Both the position numbers and the translations under genes were made by a program. Below, piece after piece: positions 45,269 through 53,182 of a DNA stretch of 64,000 nucleotides. The stretch comes from JAPHSX01 sp041554195 (GTDB lineage Bacteria > Pseudomonadota > Gammaproteobacteria > Thiohalomonadales > Thiohalomonadaceae). The notes beneath the pieces are model-generated. The model saw only the letters and a list, made by a program, of their open reading frames with translations. It ran no database searches and was not told where the DNA came from. Location of the stretch: the NCBI GenBank assembly GCA_041554195.1, contig JBFFMJ010000006.1, positions 135,521 to 199,520 on the forward strand, written 5' to 3'. The number at the start of each line of letters is the position of its first letter. Position 1 is the first letter of the stretch.

Positions 45269-47458
45269 TTAATCCTTCTTTTCGTTATTGTACGAAACAC
45301 TGCCAAGAAAAAGGTCGCAAAGGCGATACTTAAGGCTTCGTGGCGAGTGAGCTTCATGCTTCTCCTGTAACTGTTCCTGCTTCTCATGTGCCAGGGTCAC
45401 TGCCTTGCTACGGTAGCTATGAATGAAATTGAGGCCCAGCGCAATATCCCATTTCTTTCTTATTTCCTCATCGCTAATAGTCTTGCCGAACGATCGTAGC
45501 CCTGCAATCTCGCCGCCGTGATGCAAAAAAAGATTATATATAGCCTTCACCTTCTCAACATCCAGTTCCCTGCCAATGGTGTAATCCTCAAATCGGCCAT
45601 CCATGGCGAGCAAGGCTGTCTCTGCAAGACAAGCATAGACCGTATGCTCGGGAAGCCCGATGTCGTAGCCTACATCTACGACACCGGGCAGACGCACCTC
45701 CCCTCCACTGATAACAAGCACATCCGGGCGTAACGCCGACTCTTCTTCACTAATGTCCGGCGGCATGGAGACGTCAAAAATTACCGCACCAGGTTTACAG
45801 TCGGCAATGTCGATGAGACGCTGGCCATAGGCTGAGGTAGCCGAGATGGTCAGATCACACTCGTCAATATTTTCAGCCGTACTGGTTGCGATGGAAATAG
45901 AGAGATTCGGGTGGCACTGAAGTAACTTATCCCGCAAGTGTGCTAGCCGACCAGGATCGACTGACACCAGCACCAGCCGCTGTACCTCCTCGGCCAGTAG
46001 CCAACAACAGGCGGTACCTATCGAACCGGTCGCGCCCACCACCATTGCCGTGCAGCCACGAATTTCGGTGCCGGTTGCCTTAAATGCCTTCCTGCATGCT
46101 TCAAGGGTCACTGCAACGGTAAGGCTATTTCCGCTGGTTACGGCGATAGGCGACTGCCTGGCGATCGTTACTCCGGCATCTCCGACGACACTCGTATAGG
46201 CACCAAGTCCAATAATTTTTGCCCCCCTGCGGCTCGCATCGCAAGCGATACGGTGTATACGTCGATATGCCCGTTTTTCATTTACCGTCTTCAGCATGTG
46301 TGGCGTCATGGGGAGGGCATATAAATAGCCTTCTACTTTCTGCCCTGTCGATATCGATTGTGCCCCTGTTATCGTCGACAGGCGAAGCGCCGGCATATAG
46401 CTGGCCAGACGTTCTGTAAGTATATCAGGCAGTAACCGTGTCCAGCCTAATAGCGAATTGGCATGTAGAGCATGTATCGATAGCGGATGAATAATGAAGG
46501 CAAACTTATTGAGTGTTTCACGACCACTTGCAAGGTTCGTGACCTGTGGTTGCCATGGTAATTTGGATAACTCATTCAGGCAGAAATCCTCACTCATAAA
46601 CTGCTGGCCACTCATGGTGATGGCAGCAAGCATGGCCTCAATCATGGCAGCAGTGAGACTAATACCCATATCTCCTGCGATCCCGGCAGGCATCATCTGA
46701 ATGACGGTTGCAACCCCCCTCCCCCTGAGCTGATCCAATTCCGAGCTGGTGCACGACAGCGTAAGCAGACACTTCTCATTAAGGGAGGTGTCACCAAGCT
46801 TAAGAATCCAGGGCATATCACCTACAATCACATCGTAGCCCTGGATAATCCCCTCGAGTCGAGAAAACTCATCTTCGCTAACAGGCGCCCTGGCTAGTGC
46901 CGAGGGGCGCTTATCCGCCTCTTGCACTCTGCTTACACGATAGCAGCGCTGAATCATTTTGTTGAACAGCTTCAAGAGTGGATAGGGAAGCCTGCTATGC
47001 AGCAGCGGTTCGAACTCATGCACGGTAGCACCTTGAAGGTCTGAAAGCCTTCGCATGGCTGTCGCGCCCATCCCGGAAAGGAGTAGGATCCTTTTTCCAT
47101 CGAACAGACTGGGGTAACGGCATATCAGTTCATGCAGAGAAAGTGACTCTATAGAGGGGCGGACGGATTGGCCATTATAAACAGGCATTAAGCATTCTGA
47201 TTTGGGACTGCATGCGACTACATCACGATCATCAGGGGTTTGTGCTGGCCAGCATATATCCGTATCGATCCCGATTGCAGAAACCTTTTCCAGGTGAGCG
47301 CCAATGATCTCATCAGGCTTCTGCTTGTTTTCACTGCTGCTGCGTATAGAGACGTGAAATGTATGGCCAAAGAGTTCAAAATCGGCGGACTCATCACGGC
47401 CGTTTTCACAGATCACAAGGATCTCATGGTTACTTGTCTCATGTGACACTGTACTCAT
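45269..47458 (-). CDS. Acyl-ACP-reductase-like domain fused to unknown N-terminal domain
   Basis: 729 residues. Residues about 319-660 resemble cyanobacterial fatty acyl-ACP reductase (AAR): the FAFIIHPLSIHAL start, RRGAKIIGLGAYTSVV, the GNSLTVAVTLEAC block, NADPH motif GATGSIGTA at 475-482, and VYACLAETALLAM with C610, at the position of AAR's acyl-binding cysteine (FACFAEAMLL in AAR). AAR reduces acyl-ACP to a fatty aldehyde. Residues about 1-318 I do not recognise: LFDGKRILLLSGMGATAMRRL suggests another Rossmann-like fold. A C-terminal tail of about 70 residues is also extra. AAR alone is about 340 residues, so this is a clear fusion. GAGGG lies 10 bases before the ATG. Confidence 0.82.
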   Translation of the reverse strand: MSTVSHETSNHEILVICENGRDESADFELFGHTFHVSIRSSSENKQKPDEIIGAHLEKVSAIGIDTDICWPAQTPDDRDVVACSPKSECLMPVYNGQSVRPSIESLSLHELICRYPSLFDGKRILLLSGMGATAMRRLSDLQGATVHEFEPLLHSRLPYPLLKLFNKMIQRCYRVSRVQEADKRPSALARAPVSEDEFSRLEGIIQGYDVIVGDMPWILKLGDTSLNEKCLLTLSCTSSELDQLRGRGVATVIQMMPAGIAGDMGISLTAAMIEAMLAAITMSGQQFMSEDFCLNELSKLPWQPQVTNLASGRETLNKFAFIIHPLSIHALHANSLLGWTRLLPDILTERLASYMPALRLSTITGAQSISTGQKVEGYLYALPMTPHMLKTVNEKRAYRRIHRIACDASRRGAKIIGLGAYTSVVGDAGVTIARQSPIAVTSGNSLTVAVTLEACRKAFKATGTEIRGCTAMVVGATGSIGTACCWLLAEEVQRLVLVSVDPGRLAHLRDKLLQCHPNLSISIATSTAENIDECDLTISATSAYGQRLIDIADCKPGAVIFDVSMPPDISEEESALRPDVLVISGGEVRLPGVVDVGYDIGLPEHTVYACLAETALLAMDGRFEDYTIGRELDVEKVKAIYNLFLHHGGEIAGLRSFGKTISDEEIRKKWDIALGLNFIHSYRSKAVTLAHEKQEQLQEKHEAHSPRSLKYRLCDLFLGSVSYNNEKKD

Positions 47459-47471
47459 GCAACACTATCCC

Positions 47472-48575
47472 TCAAGACTGCCCGGTTCCCTTGTTATCCT
47501 TGCTTGCCTCAGCTAGTCGCAACACCTGTGCCTCAAGCATCTCCGCATCCACCTCAACAAAGGATGACAGCTGCTCCATGGAAATGATTGGTTTTTCCAT
47601 ATGCTCATCCTTGCTCAGTCGCCTGGCTGCCTCGTCACGTGTTATTCCCCCCTCGCGGATCATGACACTGATCTCCGGCAAGATGTGTGGTCGACCCTCA
47701 ATGAGGGTGTAGAGATAGGCGGCCGCATCATGTGCGACACAGTCCTGGTGTGTCAGCAGATCATACCCCTGCGCTCTGCGCCATCTGGTATTCTTTTCAA
47801 GCTCCTCGATGATATGGCGCTCATTATATGGATGATAGAGAAAGAACGGCACAAATTCCGCGGGATCTGATGTGAGAAATTCAGCCGAAAAAGTTTTCAC
47901 CAGGTCTAGCAGGGAATTGCCCATGGTTTGGTCGATACTCGACTCAAGACCCTTATATAACTCAACGAGGTCGACTTTACTCGCGGCACTCAATCCCGCA
48001 TGAATAAAAGGCATGAAGGGATCGCGGCTTCCTCTGGCGAAATGACGGAGCATTTGCGGTCGAGAACGGCCGTGGACGGCCATCGGGATATCCAGTTCAT
48101 GTGCCAGGGCAAGTGTGGAGGCATAGACCAGTATAGAACAGGCGGTGCAGGGAGCGCCCGTCAGGGTGATTGAGTTCCTGTACTGCTCAGAAAGCTTTTC
48201 CTGTGGGTAGCTGAAATAACTGTGTTCAACACCGAACTCCTTGGCTACCCTTTCTATCCTGTCTCGCGTCCCGTCATTCAAAAAGCCATTATCGAAGGTA
48301 AACGTTCTGACACGAAGCTGGTATTTGTGCAGTAGCTGGTACAGGACATAGGTACTATCCTTGCCACCCGAAATACCGACCAGCACATCATAACTACTCT
48401 GTCCCTGGTACTTGTTTATCCGTTGCATCCACAAGTCATGGAGTGACTGGTAATCCTTTAACCGTTCTTCCCATTTTTCATATTCCCGGCAGAAGGAACA
48501 GACCCCCTGCTCGTCGAATTCGATATCAAGAACGGAGCTGTCATTCAGGCAGCGGCGGCAAATATGTTTACTCAT
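47472..48575 (-). CDS. PP-loop ATPase, N-acetyl-sugar-amidotransferase-like
   Basis: 367 residues. Two Cys pairs near the start (CRRC, CSFC) suggest a zinc ribbon. The PP-loop is SGGKDST at 69-75, and a later CTACS adds cysteines. The pattern matches the WbpG/PseA/LegG group, which uses ammonia to make acetamidino or amino groups on nucleotide sugars; WbpG works with HisH/HisF-type partners, and none is visible here. An alternative is a sulfur-transfer PP-loop enzyme. It is the first gene of the minus set, 13 bases before the AAR-fusion gene, so cotranscription is likely. Confidence 0.8.
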   Translation of the reverse strand: MSKHICRRCLNDSSVLDIEFDEQGVCSFCREYEKWEERLKDYQSLHDLWMQRINKYQGQSSYDVLVGISGGKDSTYVLYQLLHKYQLRVRTFTFDNGFLNDGTRDRIERVAKEFGVEHSYFSYPQEKLSEQYRNSITLTGAPCTACSILVYASTLALAHELDIPMAVHGRSRPQMLRHFARGSRDPFMPFIHAGLSAASKVDLVELYKGLESSIDQTMGNSLLDLVKTFSAEFLTSDPAEFVPFFLYHPYNERHIIEELEKNTRWRRAQGYDLLTHQDCVAHDAAAYLYTLIEGRPHILPEISVMIREGGITRDEAARRLSKDEHMEKPIISMEQLSSFVEVDAEMLEAQVLRLAEASKDNKGTGQS

Positions 48576-48727
48576 AATGAATTATTAATATAACTTCCTA
48601 ATCTCTACGCGCTGCCAAGGTCCAATATGAATACCCGCCCACGACTGAGCCTACAATTGGACCACTGACAAGCCCCAGTACGAAAAACTCTATACCAGAG
48701 AGCAACTGCAACACAATTACAGCAAAT

Positions 48728-48815
48728 GAATATACACCCTCACTCTTAAATCATCCATGTTCATCGAATGTTGTGTTGTACATCAACAATGTCTGAATAG
48801 CGACCGAAGCGGACG
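48728..48815 (+). repeat. Dispersed repeat, copy B
   Basis: Matches copy A at 33013-33095 through GAATATACACCCTCACTCTT, CATCCATGTTCATCGAATGT, then a 5-base TGTTG insertion and diverging TCTGAATAGCGACCGAAGCG. Same orientation as copy A. It lies between the PP-loop gene and the rpoH fragment. Confidence 0.75.
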
Positions 48816-48952
48816 CTATGGATTGACAAAGAGATCTTCTTCTAATAACTAAGGTGCGGACACTCAATGGGTAACGTACAGTAATGTTTCTTGTACTCCT
48901 ACTTCTTTCTAGATACAAAGTCAAGAAGTGACCCCTTAAACGTAAGCGCAGA

Positions 48953-49228
48953 CAGTCTCAAGCCTACCTTGCTGATCTGCGTAATGAGCCTGCATAAAAG
49001 GCCGCCAACGATCAGCAGAGCCAGATGCAAGACGAGATTATGTTCGATCCCCTCGGCAAACTCGACGAGCGCTCTGCGGCCATCATCCGCCGTCGCTGGC
49101 AGGATGATGAGAAGGCCACCTTCAAGGAGCTGGCCGAGGAGTACGGGGTATCGATTGAGCGTATCCGCCAGATCGAGACGGCGGCGATGCAGAAGATGCG
49201 TGGACGGTTGCACTGGGTGCAGGAGTAG
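48953..49228 (+). pseudogene. rpoH: rpoH (sigma-32) C-terminal fragment with in-frame stop
   Basis: 92 codons. The end reads KLDERSAAIIRRRWQDDEKA and then TFKELAEEYGVSIERIRQIE, the sigma-32 region-4 helix-turn-helix. Upstream, in the same frame, AYLADLRNEPA is the linker before region 4 of RpoH, but a TAA (48995-48997) interrupts it. Regions 1.1 to 3 are absent. A 67-residue frame from ATG 49025 could still give region 4, but no ribosome site is evident, so I call it a pseudogene fragment. Its right end abuts the ankyrin gene on the opposite strand. Confidence 0.82.
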
Positions 49229-49232
49229 ATGG

Positions 49233-52200
49233 CTAGTTCCCGCTGCCAATATATGCCTTTCCCGTTGGGGACTGTATTGGGGCCACCTCTTCGAGGTAGC
49301 TCTGATAATTTTTACCATATGCGTCCTTAGCTTCTGGATCTGCACCGTGTTCTAGTAACAGCTCAACAACCTTCATATCCCTTTTTAATGCGTAAAACAT
49401 TAGTGGAGTTCGATCACCATACTTGCTACGAGCATTGACGTCTGCACCACCTTCTATCAATGCTAGAACATGTTCGTAGTCTGAGCCACTGCGCAATTTA
49501 CCTCTACCTCTCTTATAGACAATACATCTAGCATAGTCCTTGCTTTCTTCACCATCAGGATTATGTTTAAGATAGTTATCAATTGCAGAAGCTAATGCAG
49601 GTCTGTTCCTGAAACAACCTTGCGAAAAAGTAAATCCATGCTCTGATACGCTCAACAGTGGAGGCTTTACCGTATTTTTCACAAGATTTTGATCAGCACC
49701 AATAGACAGCAGCTTAACGATTTCATCATGACTGCGATATTTCAGTGCATATGATAGCGCGGTATAGCTACCTTCACGCCCTTCCACATTGGCACCATTT
49801 CTATGAAGAACATCAATCGTATTTACAGTATCTCCGCCATACTCACCACTGAGTGCTGTGAGAATTAAGACTTCTTCGTGACGACCTTTCCGTGAAGATG
49901 TGTATGCCCCCCGACCAATGGTTAAAGGATCTTCATAATGAGTTTTGATTTTCACACCAGCATCAAACATAGTCTCAAGCACATCATGCCTTGAAGTCAG
50001 CGCTGCTGCCTGAATTATCTTATCATGCTCAGACTCAGGGGAAGACGCCATTGCCGCATGCAACTTGGCCTTGATGTCGTTACCAGCAAAATCCATAGAC
50101 AAGAGCTGGACGTAATCTTTTGAACTGATCTCAGGGATAATTTTATTACTAATGTAATATGAGATTACCTTGCGATACTTCTTCTTTAACATCAACTTAA
50201 ACAAGGAATCACCAGAATCTACCGTGGATTCTGGGTTAAGCCCCAAGTCAAACAGCTGCAAGACAAAATCACCTGACGCATAAGACACTAATGGATATTT
50301 ATCATTCCACAGATGCTCCGAGCTCACCCCGAGCTCGAATGCCATTTTTAACTCATCTATGTTTTTTGAACGCACAGCATTTTTCAAGTACTCATAAATA
50401 AAGTGCTTGTTGCAACTTGTGAATTCCTGCTCATCTCGAAAAGCAAGATCATTATCAATGGAAAACACTAACAACTTAGAATAAAAAACCCCTGCATCAC
50501 TAAATCTTTTCTTTGCTCGCTCATAACGCCCCCTCTCCTTTCGCAAGAAACGCTTATGAAGAGAAGATATGCTCCCACTCATATAAATAAGCTTATCAAT
50601 TGTTCGCAGATTGCCCCTTCTGGAGCTACTTAGATGCAATGCATGGGATGTGTATGAGCACTCATCACCAAAATACTCGTGCAGAGCATCAATACCATAT
50701 GTGCTCAAAAAGCGTTGAACAGGCTCAACCTCATCCAAAATCAAGCTTTTTTCCATATCATAGGTGATCGACTTATCAAATCGTTCATCAGCAAAGGCCA
50801 TCCTCCGTAGCGCCTGCAACTGAAACACACCCAGCTCATCGGCATGATTGATTTCATCGTAATACATGGAAAACACCAGGTTTTTTATATGACCACTAGC
50901 ACTTTCACCCCTATAAGCACCTCCTTCGATCATAAAAGATTTTGACGTTGCATATATCTGCCTATCAATATCTATCAGCGCTGGCGTGATATAACCTTTT
51001 CTTCTGCACTCACTTACAGCCCTAATCACATTGCTGTTGTACAACCCCCCTCCACCATCTTTTGGTAAAACTTCTATATTTACAGCAATATAATCGTCTT
51101 TAAAGGTGGATATTTTTTCTTCCCCATCAGTCATCCAGTCCTTATCAAGCAGCACTAATTCAACCGTTCTGTTTGCGCGCACAGTTACTTTAGCCTTACC
51201 CTCAGAGTCAGTTTCAACCAACTGCAACTCACTGCAAAAAACATCCGACCAATTGCTGTAACCTGTTTTGATTAAAATTTTCTTGTGAGCTATGTTGCTT
51301 TGGTCATCATGCGACAACCATACTGTGAATTGACGGGCACTTGGAGCAAGTCTGGATTCAATAGCAAAATCGTGATTCAGACCCATCAGATTTATCCCAT
51401 AAGCCTTCAATTCATCCTTGCACAGCCTGTAGAATTTATGTTCTTCCCCTACCTTAACCCCGTAAATCTCATAGACCTTATAGCATGGCGTACCGGGCTT
51501 ACCCCCCAACATCCCGGTCATTCTCATAAACTGCATCACTTCCTTTTGCCTTTCCCGATTCCTCCGTTTTTCGTTTGCCGTCATTTCTCGTTTGATCGGG
51601 ATGATTTTGTACTCTTCAGCCTTCAGATAAAAATCAACCGCTCTTGCAGGCTCGCCTGCAATATCACGAGCATAGTCTCCAAGTCGAGAATACTCCTGAT
51701 TAAAATGCGACCTATAGTGTAACCTCACATCCTCCCCAACATTACACCCCCTACTAGCCTCCAAATCTGAAAGCTTTTTACTGGCATCATCAATGTATTT
51801 TAAGGGATCTTTTTTTATGACCTCATCGCGAAAATTAAGATAATAGTATTTGCTATTGGCCGCCTCCATCTCAACTTGGCATTTTCCAATATTCCTACTT
51901 TTTAAGTTGTCACGAGATGTTTCCCCAGTGTCTCTCATCTGTGAATCTAATCGGATAGAAAGCCCAGTCACCAAAGCATCTGACACAAGCCCCTTCTCAT
52001 TCAACTCAACCGTGGTTTTATATACTCTCTGCCAATCAGCTGGATTATCGCTCGCAAACATTGCATTCACCACAGAATTACTTCCCTTTTCCCCATGTCT
52101 TTCATAGGATTCCATGAGAATCCCTGACACTTTCTCTAAAGGCTGCCCAATAAGTATATCGATGTAGTAAGCCCCCAGAGTTCCATCTTCTTTTGTCATA

Positions 52201-52445
52201 GCGGCTGTCAATTTATCAATATCGATATCATACAGCGGGGATACCAACTCTAAGCTTTTAGCTGCTCGTGAGTTATCAAATCCAGAGACACTTCTCTTTT
52301 CATACATACATTCGAGAATGGCATCGACAACCATCTGCGATGGAGGGTAGTCCTCAAGATGTGTACAATCTTCCCTGAGCTCGGTTTCTGATGCCAAGCT
52401 TAAACTACTCAGAAAAATTGAGACTAATGTTATAATTACTTTCAT
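49233..52445 (-). CDS. Large secreted ankyrin-repeat protein
   Basis: 1070 residues with an N-terminal signal peptide (MKVIITLVSIFLSSLSLASE). The C-terminal part (about 730-1060) contains several ankyrin-like repeats, for example TPLMFYALKRDMKVVELLLEHGADPEA-type and GANVEGREGSYTALSYALKY. The N-terminal about 700 residues are not recognised. Many Tyr, Lys and Asp residues and low GC fit a laterally acquired gene. I chose the ATG at 52445, 7 bases after GAGGG, because it gives the signal peptide; an in-frame start at 52469 would put 8 residues in front. It is probably exported to the periplasm or outside. The role is unknown; effectors of host-associated bacteria often carry ankyrins, but that is only a possibility. 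Confidence 0.8.
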   Translation of the reverse strand: MKVIITLVSIFLSSLSLASETELREDCTHLEDYPPSQMVVDAILECMYEKRSVSGFDNSRAAKSLELVSPLYDIDIDKLTAAMTKEDGTLGAYYIDILIGQPLEKVSGILMESYERHGEKGSNSVVNAMFASDNPADWQRVYKTTVELNEKGLVSDALVTGLSIRLDSQMRDTGETSRDNLKSRNIGKCQVEMEAANSKYYYLNFRDEVIKKDPLKYIDDASKKLSDLEASRGCNVGEDVRLHYRSHFNQEYSRLGDYARDIAGEPARAVDFYLKAEEYKIIPIKREMTANEKRRNRERQKEVMQFMRMTGMLGGKPGTPCYKVYEIYGVKVGEEHKFYRLCKDELKAYGINLMGLNHDFAIESRLAPSARQFTVWLSHDDQSNIAHKKILIKTGYSNWSDVFCSELQLVETDSEGKAKVTVRANRTVELVLLDKDWMTDGEEKISTFKDDYIAVNIEVLPKDGGGGLYNSNVIRAVSECRRKGYITPALIDIDRQIYATSKSFMIEGGAYRGESASGHIKNLVFSMYYDEINHADELGVFQLQALRRMAFADERFDKSITYDMEKSLILDEVEPVQRFLSTYGIDALHEYFGDECSYTSHALHLSSSRRGNLRTIDKLIYMSGSISSLHKRFLRKERGRYERAKKRFSDAGVFYSKLLVFSIDNDLAFRDEQEFTSCNKHFIYEYLKNAVRSKNIDELKMAFELGVSSEHLWNDKYPLVSYASGDFVLQLFDLGLNPESTVDSGDSLFKLMLKKKYRKVISYYISNKIIPEISSKDYVQLLSMDFAGNDIKAKLHAAMASSPESEHDKIIQAAALTSRHDVLETMFDAGVKIKTHYEDPLTIGRGAYTSSRKGRHEEVLILTALSGEYGGDTVNTIDVLHRNGANVEGREGSYTALSYALKYRSHDEIVKLLSIGADQNLVKNTVKPPLLSVSEHGFTFSQGCFRNRPALASAIDNYLKHNPDGEESKDYARCIVYKRGRGKLRSGSDYEHVLALIEGGADVNARSKYGDRTPLMFYALKRDMKVVELLLEHGADPEAKDAYGKNYQSYLEEVAPIQSPTGKAYIGSGN

Positions 52446-52491
52446 CCCTGTTCCCTCTAAAATATCCACACCATCACGTTTGGCCGGATTT

Positions 52492-52788
52492 TCAGGTTAC
52501 TTGCTCCGCCCGCGCCGGAATACACTTCCCCACCGATTCAGGCATACAGTTAATATTCCCCTCCCACACCGCATAACCAAAACGAACGTTATTTAGTTTG
52601 GCTCCCTCCAGCATCGCACCGGTAAGATCGGCGTAGCTGAGGGCCGCCCCTTCGAGGTTGGCGTTGCGCAGGTTGGCCCCCTTAAGCTGGGCACCCTGCA
52701 ACTGCGCACCACTCATCTCACTAAGGGCGAGATTGGCATAGTAAAGATGCCACGGGGTCAGGTCTTGCCTTTTGCTAGAAAAAGGCAA
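52492..52788 (-). CDS. Pentapeptide-repeat protein
   Basis: 98 residues. Pentapeptide repeats (A[D/N]LxG-like) run from about residue 26 to 70: GAQLQGAQLKGANLRNANLEG and SYADLTGAMLEGAKL. The C-terminus has two Cys residues. Such repeats form a right-handed beta helix and occur in many unrelated proteins, so the function is unknown. The first dozen codons are inside the palindrome at 52754-52799, which makes the annotated start suspect; the real start may be a later codon. It is upstream of the ankyrin gene on the same strand, about 50 bases away. Confidence 0.65.
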   Translation of the reverse strand: MPFSSKRQDLTPWHLYYANLALSEMSGAQLQGAQLKGANLRNANLEGAALSYADLTGAMLEGAKLNNVRFGYAVWEGNINCMPESVGKCIPARAEQVT

Positions 52789-52799
52789 GACCTGACCCC
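52754..52799. repeat. Perfect 20-bp palindrome, REP/RAYT-like
   Basis: Left arm GGGGTCAGGTCTTGCCTTTT (52754-52773), 6-base loop GCTAGA, right arm AAAAGGCAAGACCTGACCCC (52780-52799). The arms are exact complements. Palindromes of the GGGTCAGGTCTTGC type occur near REP-associated tyrosine transposases in proteobacteria. No transposase is seen here, so this would be a non-autonomous relic. Confidence 0.7.
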
Positions 52800-53182
52800 C
52801 ATTGTTTTTCTACGCGGCCTATCATGTATGAACGAGGGTAGTAATAAGACGTCATTTCCATGCATTAACAGTAGCCTAGTGTCGTTCCCTCAAGCTTTTA
52901 TTATTCAATACTGCCGATAGTGCCATAGTTTACCTAGTTTAAACATAGGGCTTTCCTATCAATCATCAGGGCACCGTTAATGACTGCTATTAGGCTGATT
53001 GCTGACAAACTAGTCTCTCAAGCATAAAGACCGCTACTGGCCGACTCCAGCCCAAACCACTGAATTCCTCCTCTTCCTTGCCTGGCAATGTCTCCTGCGC
53101 CATGCCAAAACGGACCTTATGCATTAGCTAAGATCGTGTCTAGTGCTCACCCAATAGCTGACAAAGTTTAACTATAGCCTGA
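52800..53182. other. Intergenic, short shared motif
   Basis: No gene is visible. It contains AAGACCGCTACTGGCCGA at 53027-53044, which recurs at 58088-58105 (listed as a repeat). Confidence 0.5.
53027..53044 (+). repeat. 18-bp shared motif, copy 1
   Basis: AAGACCGCTACTGGCCGA, identical at 58088-58105. Both copies are followed within 6 bases by CCAG. It may be part of a degenerate intergenic repeat. Confidence 0.6.

Noticed and set aside
45205..45387. 60-codon minus frame
   Set aside because: It overlaps the 3' end of the AAR-fusion gene in another frame and is not in an expected position.
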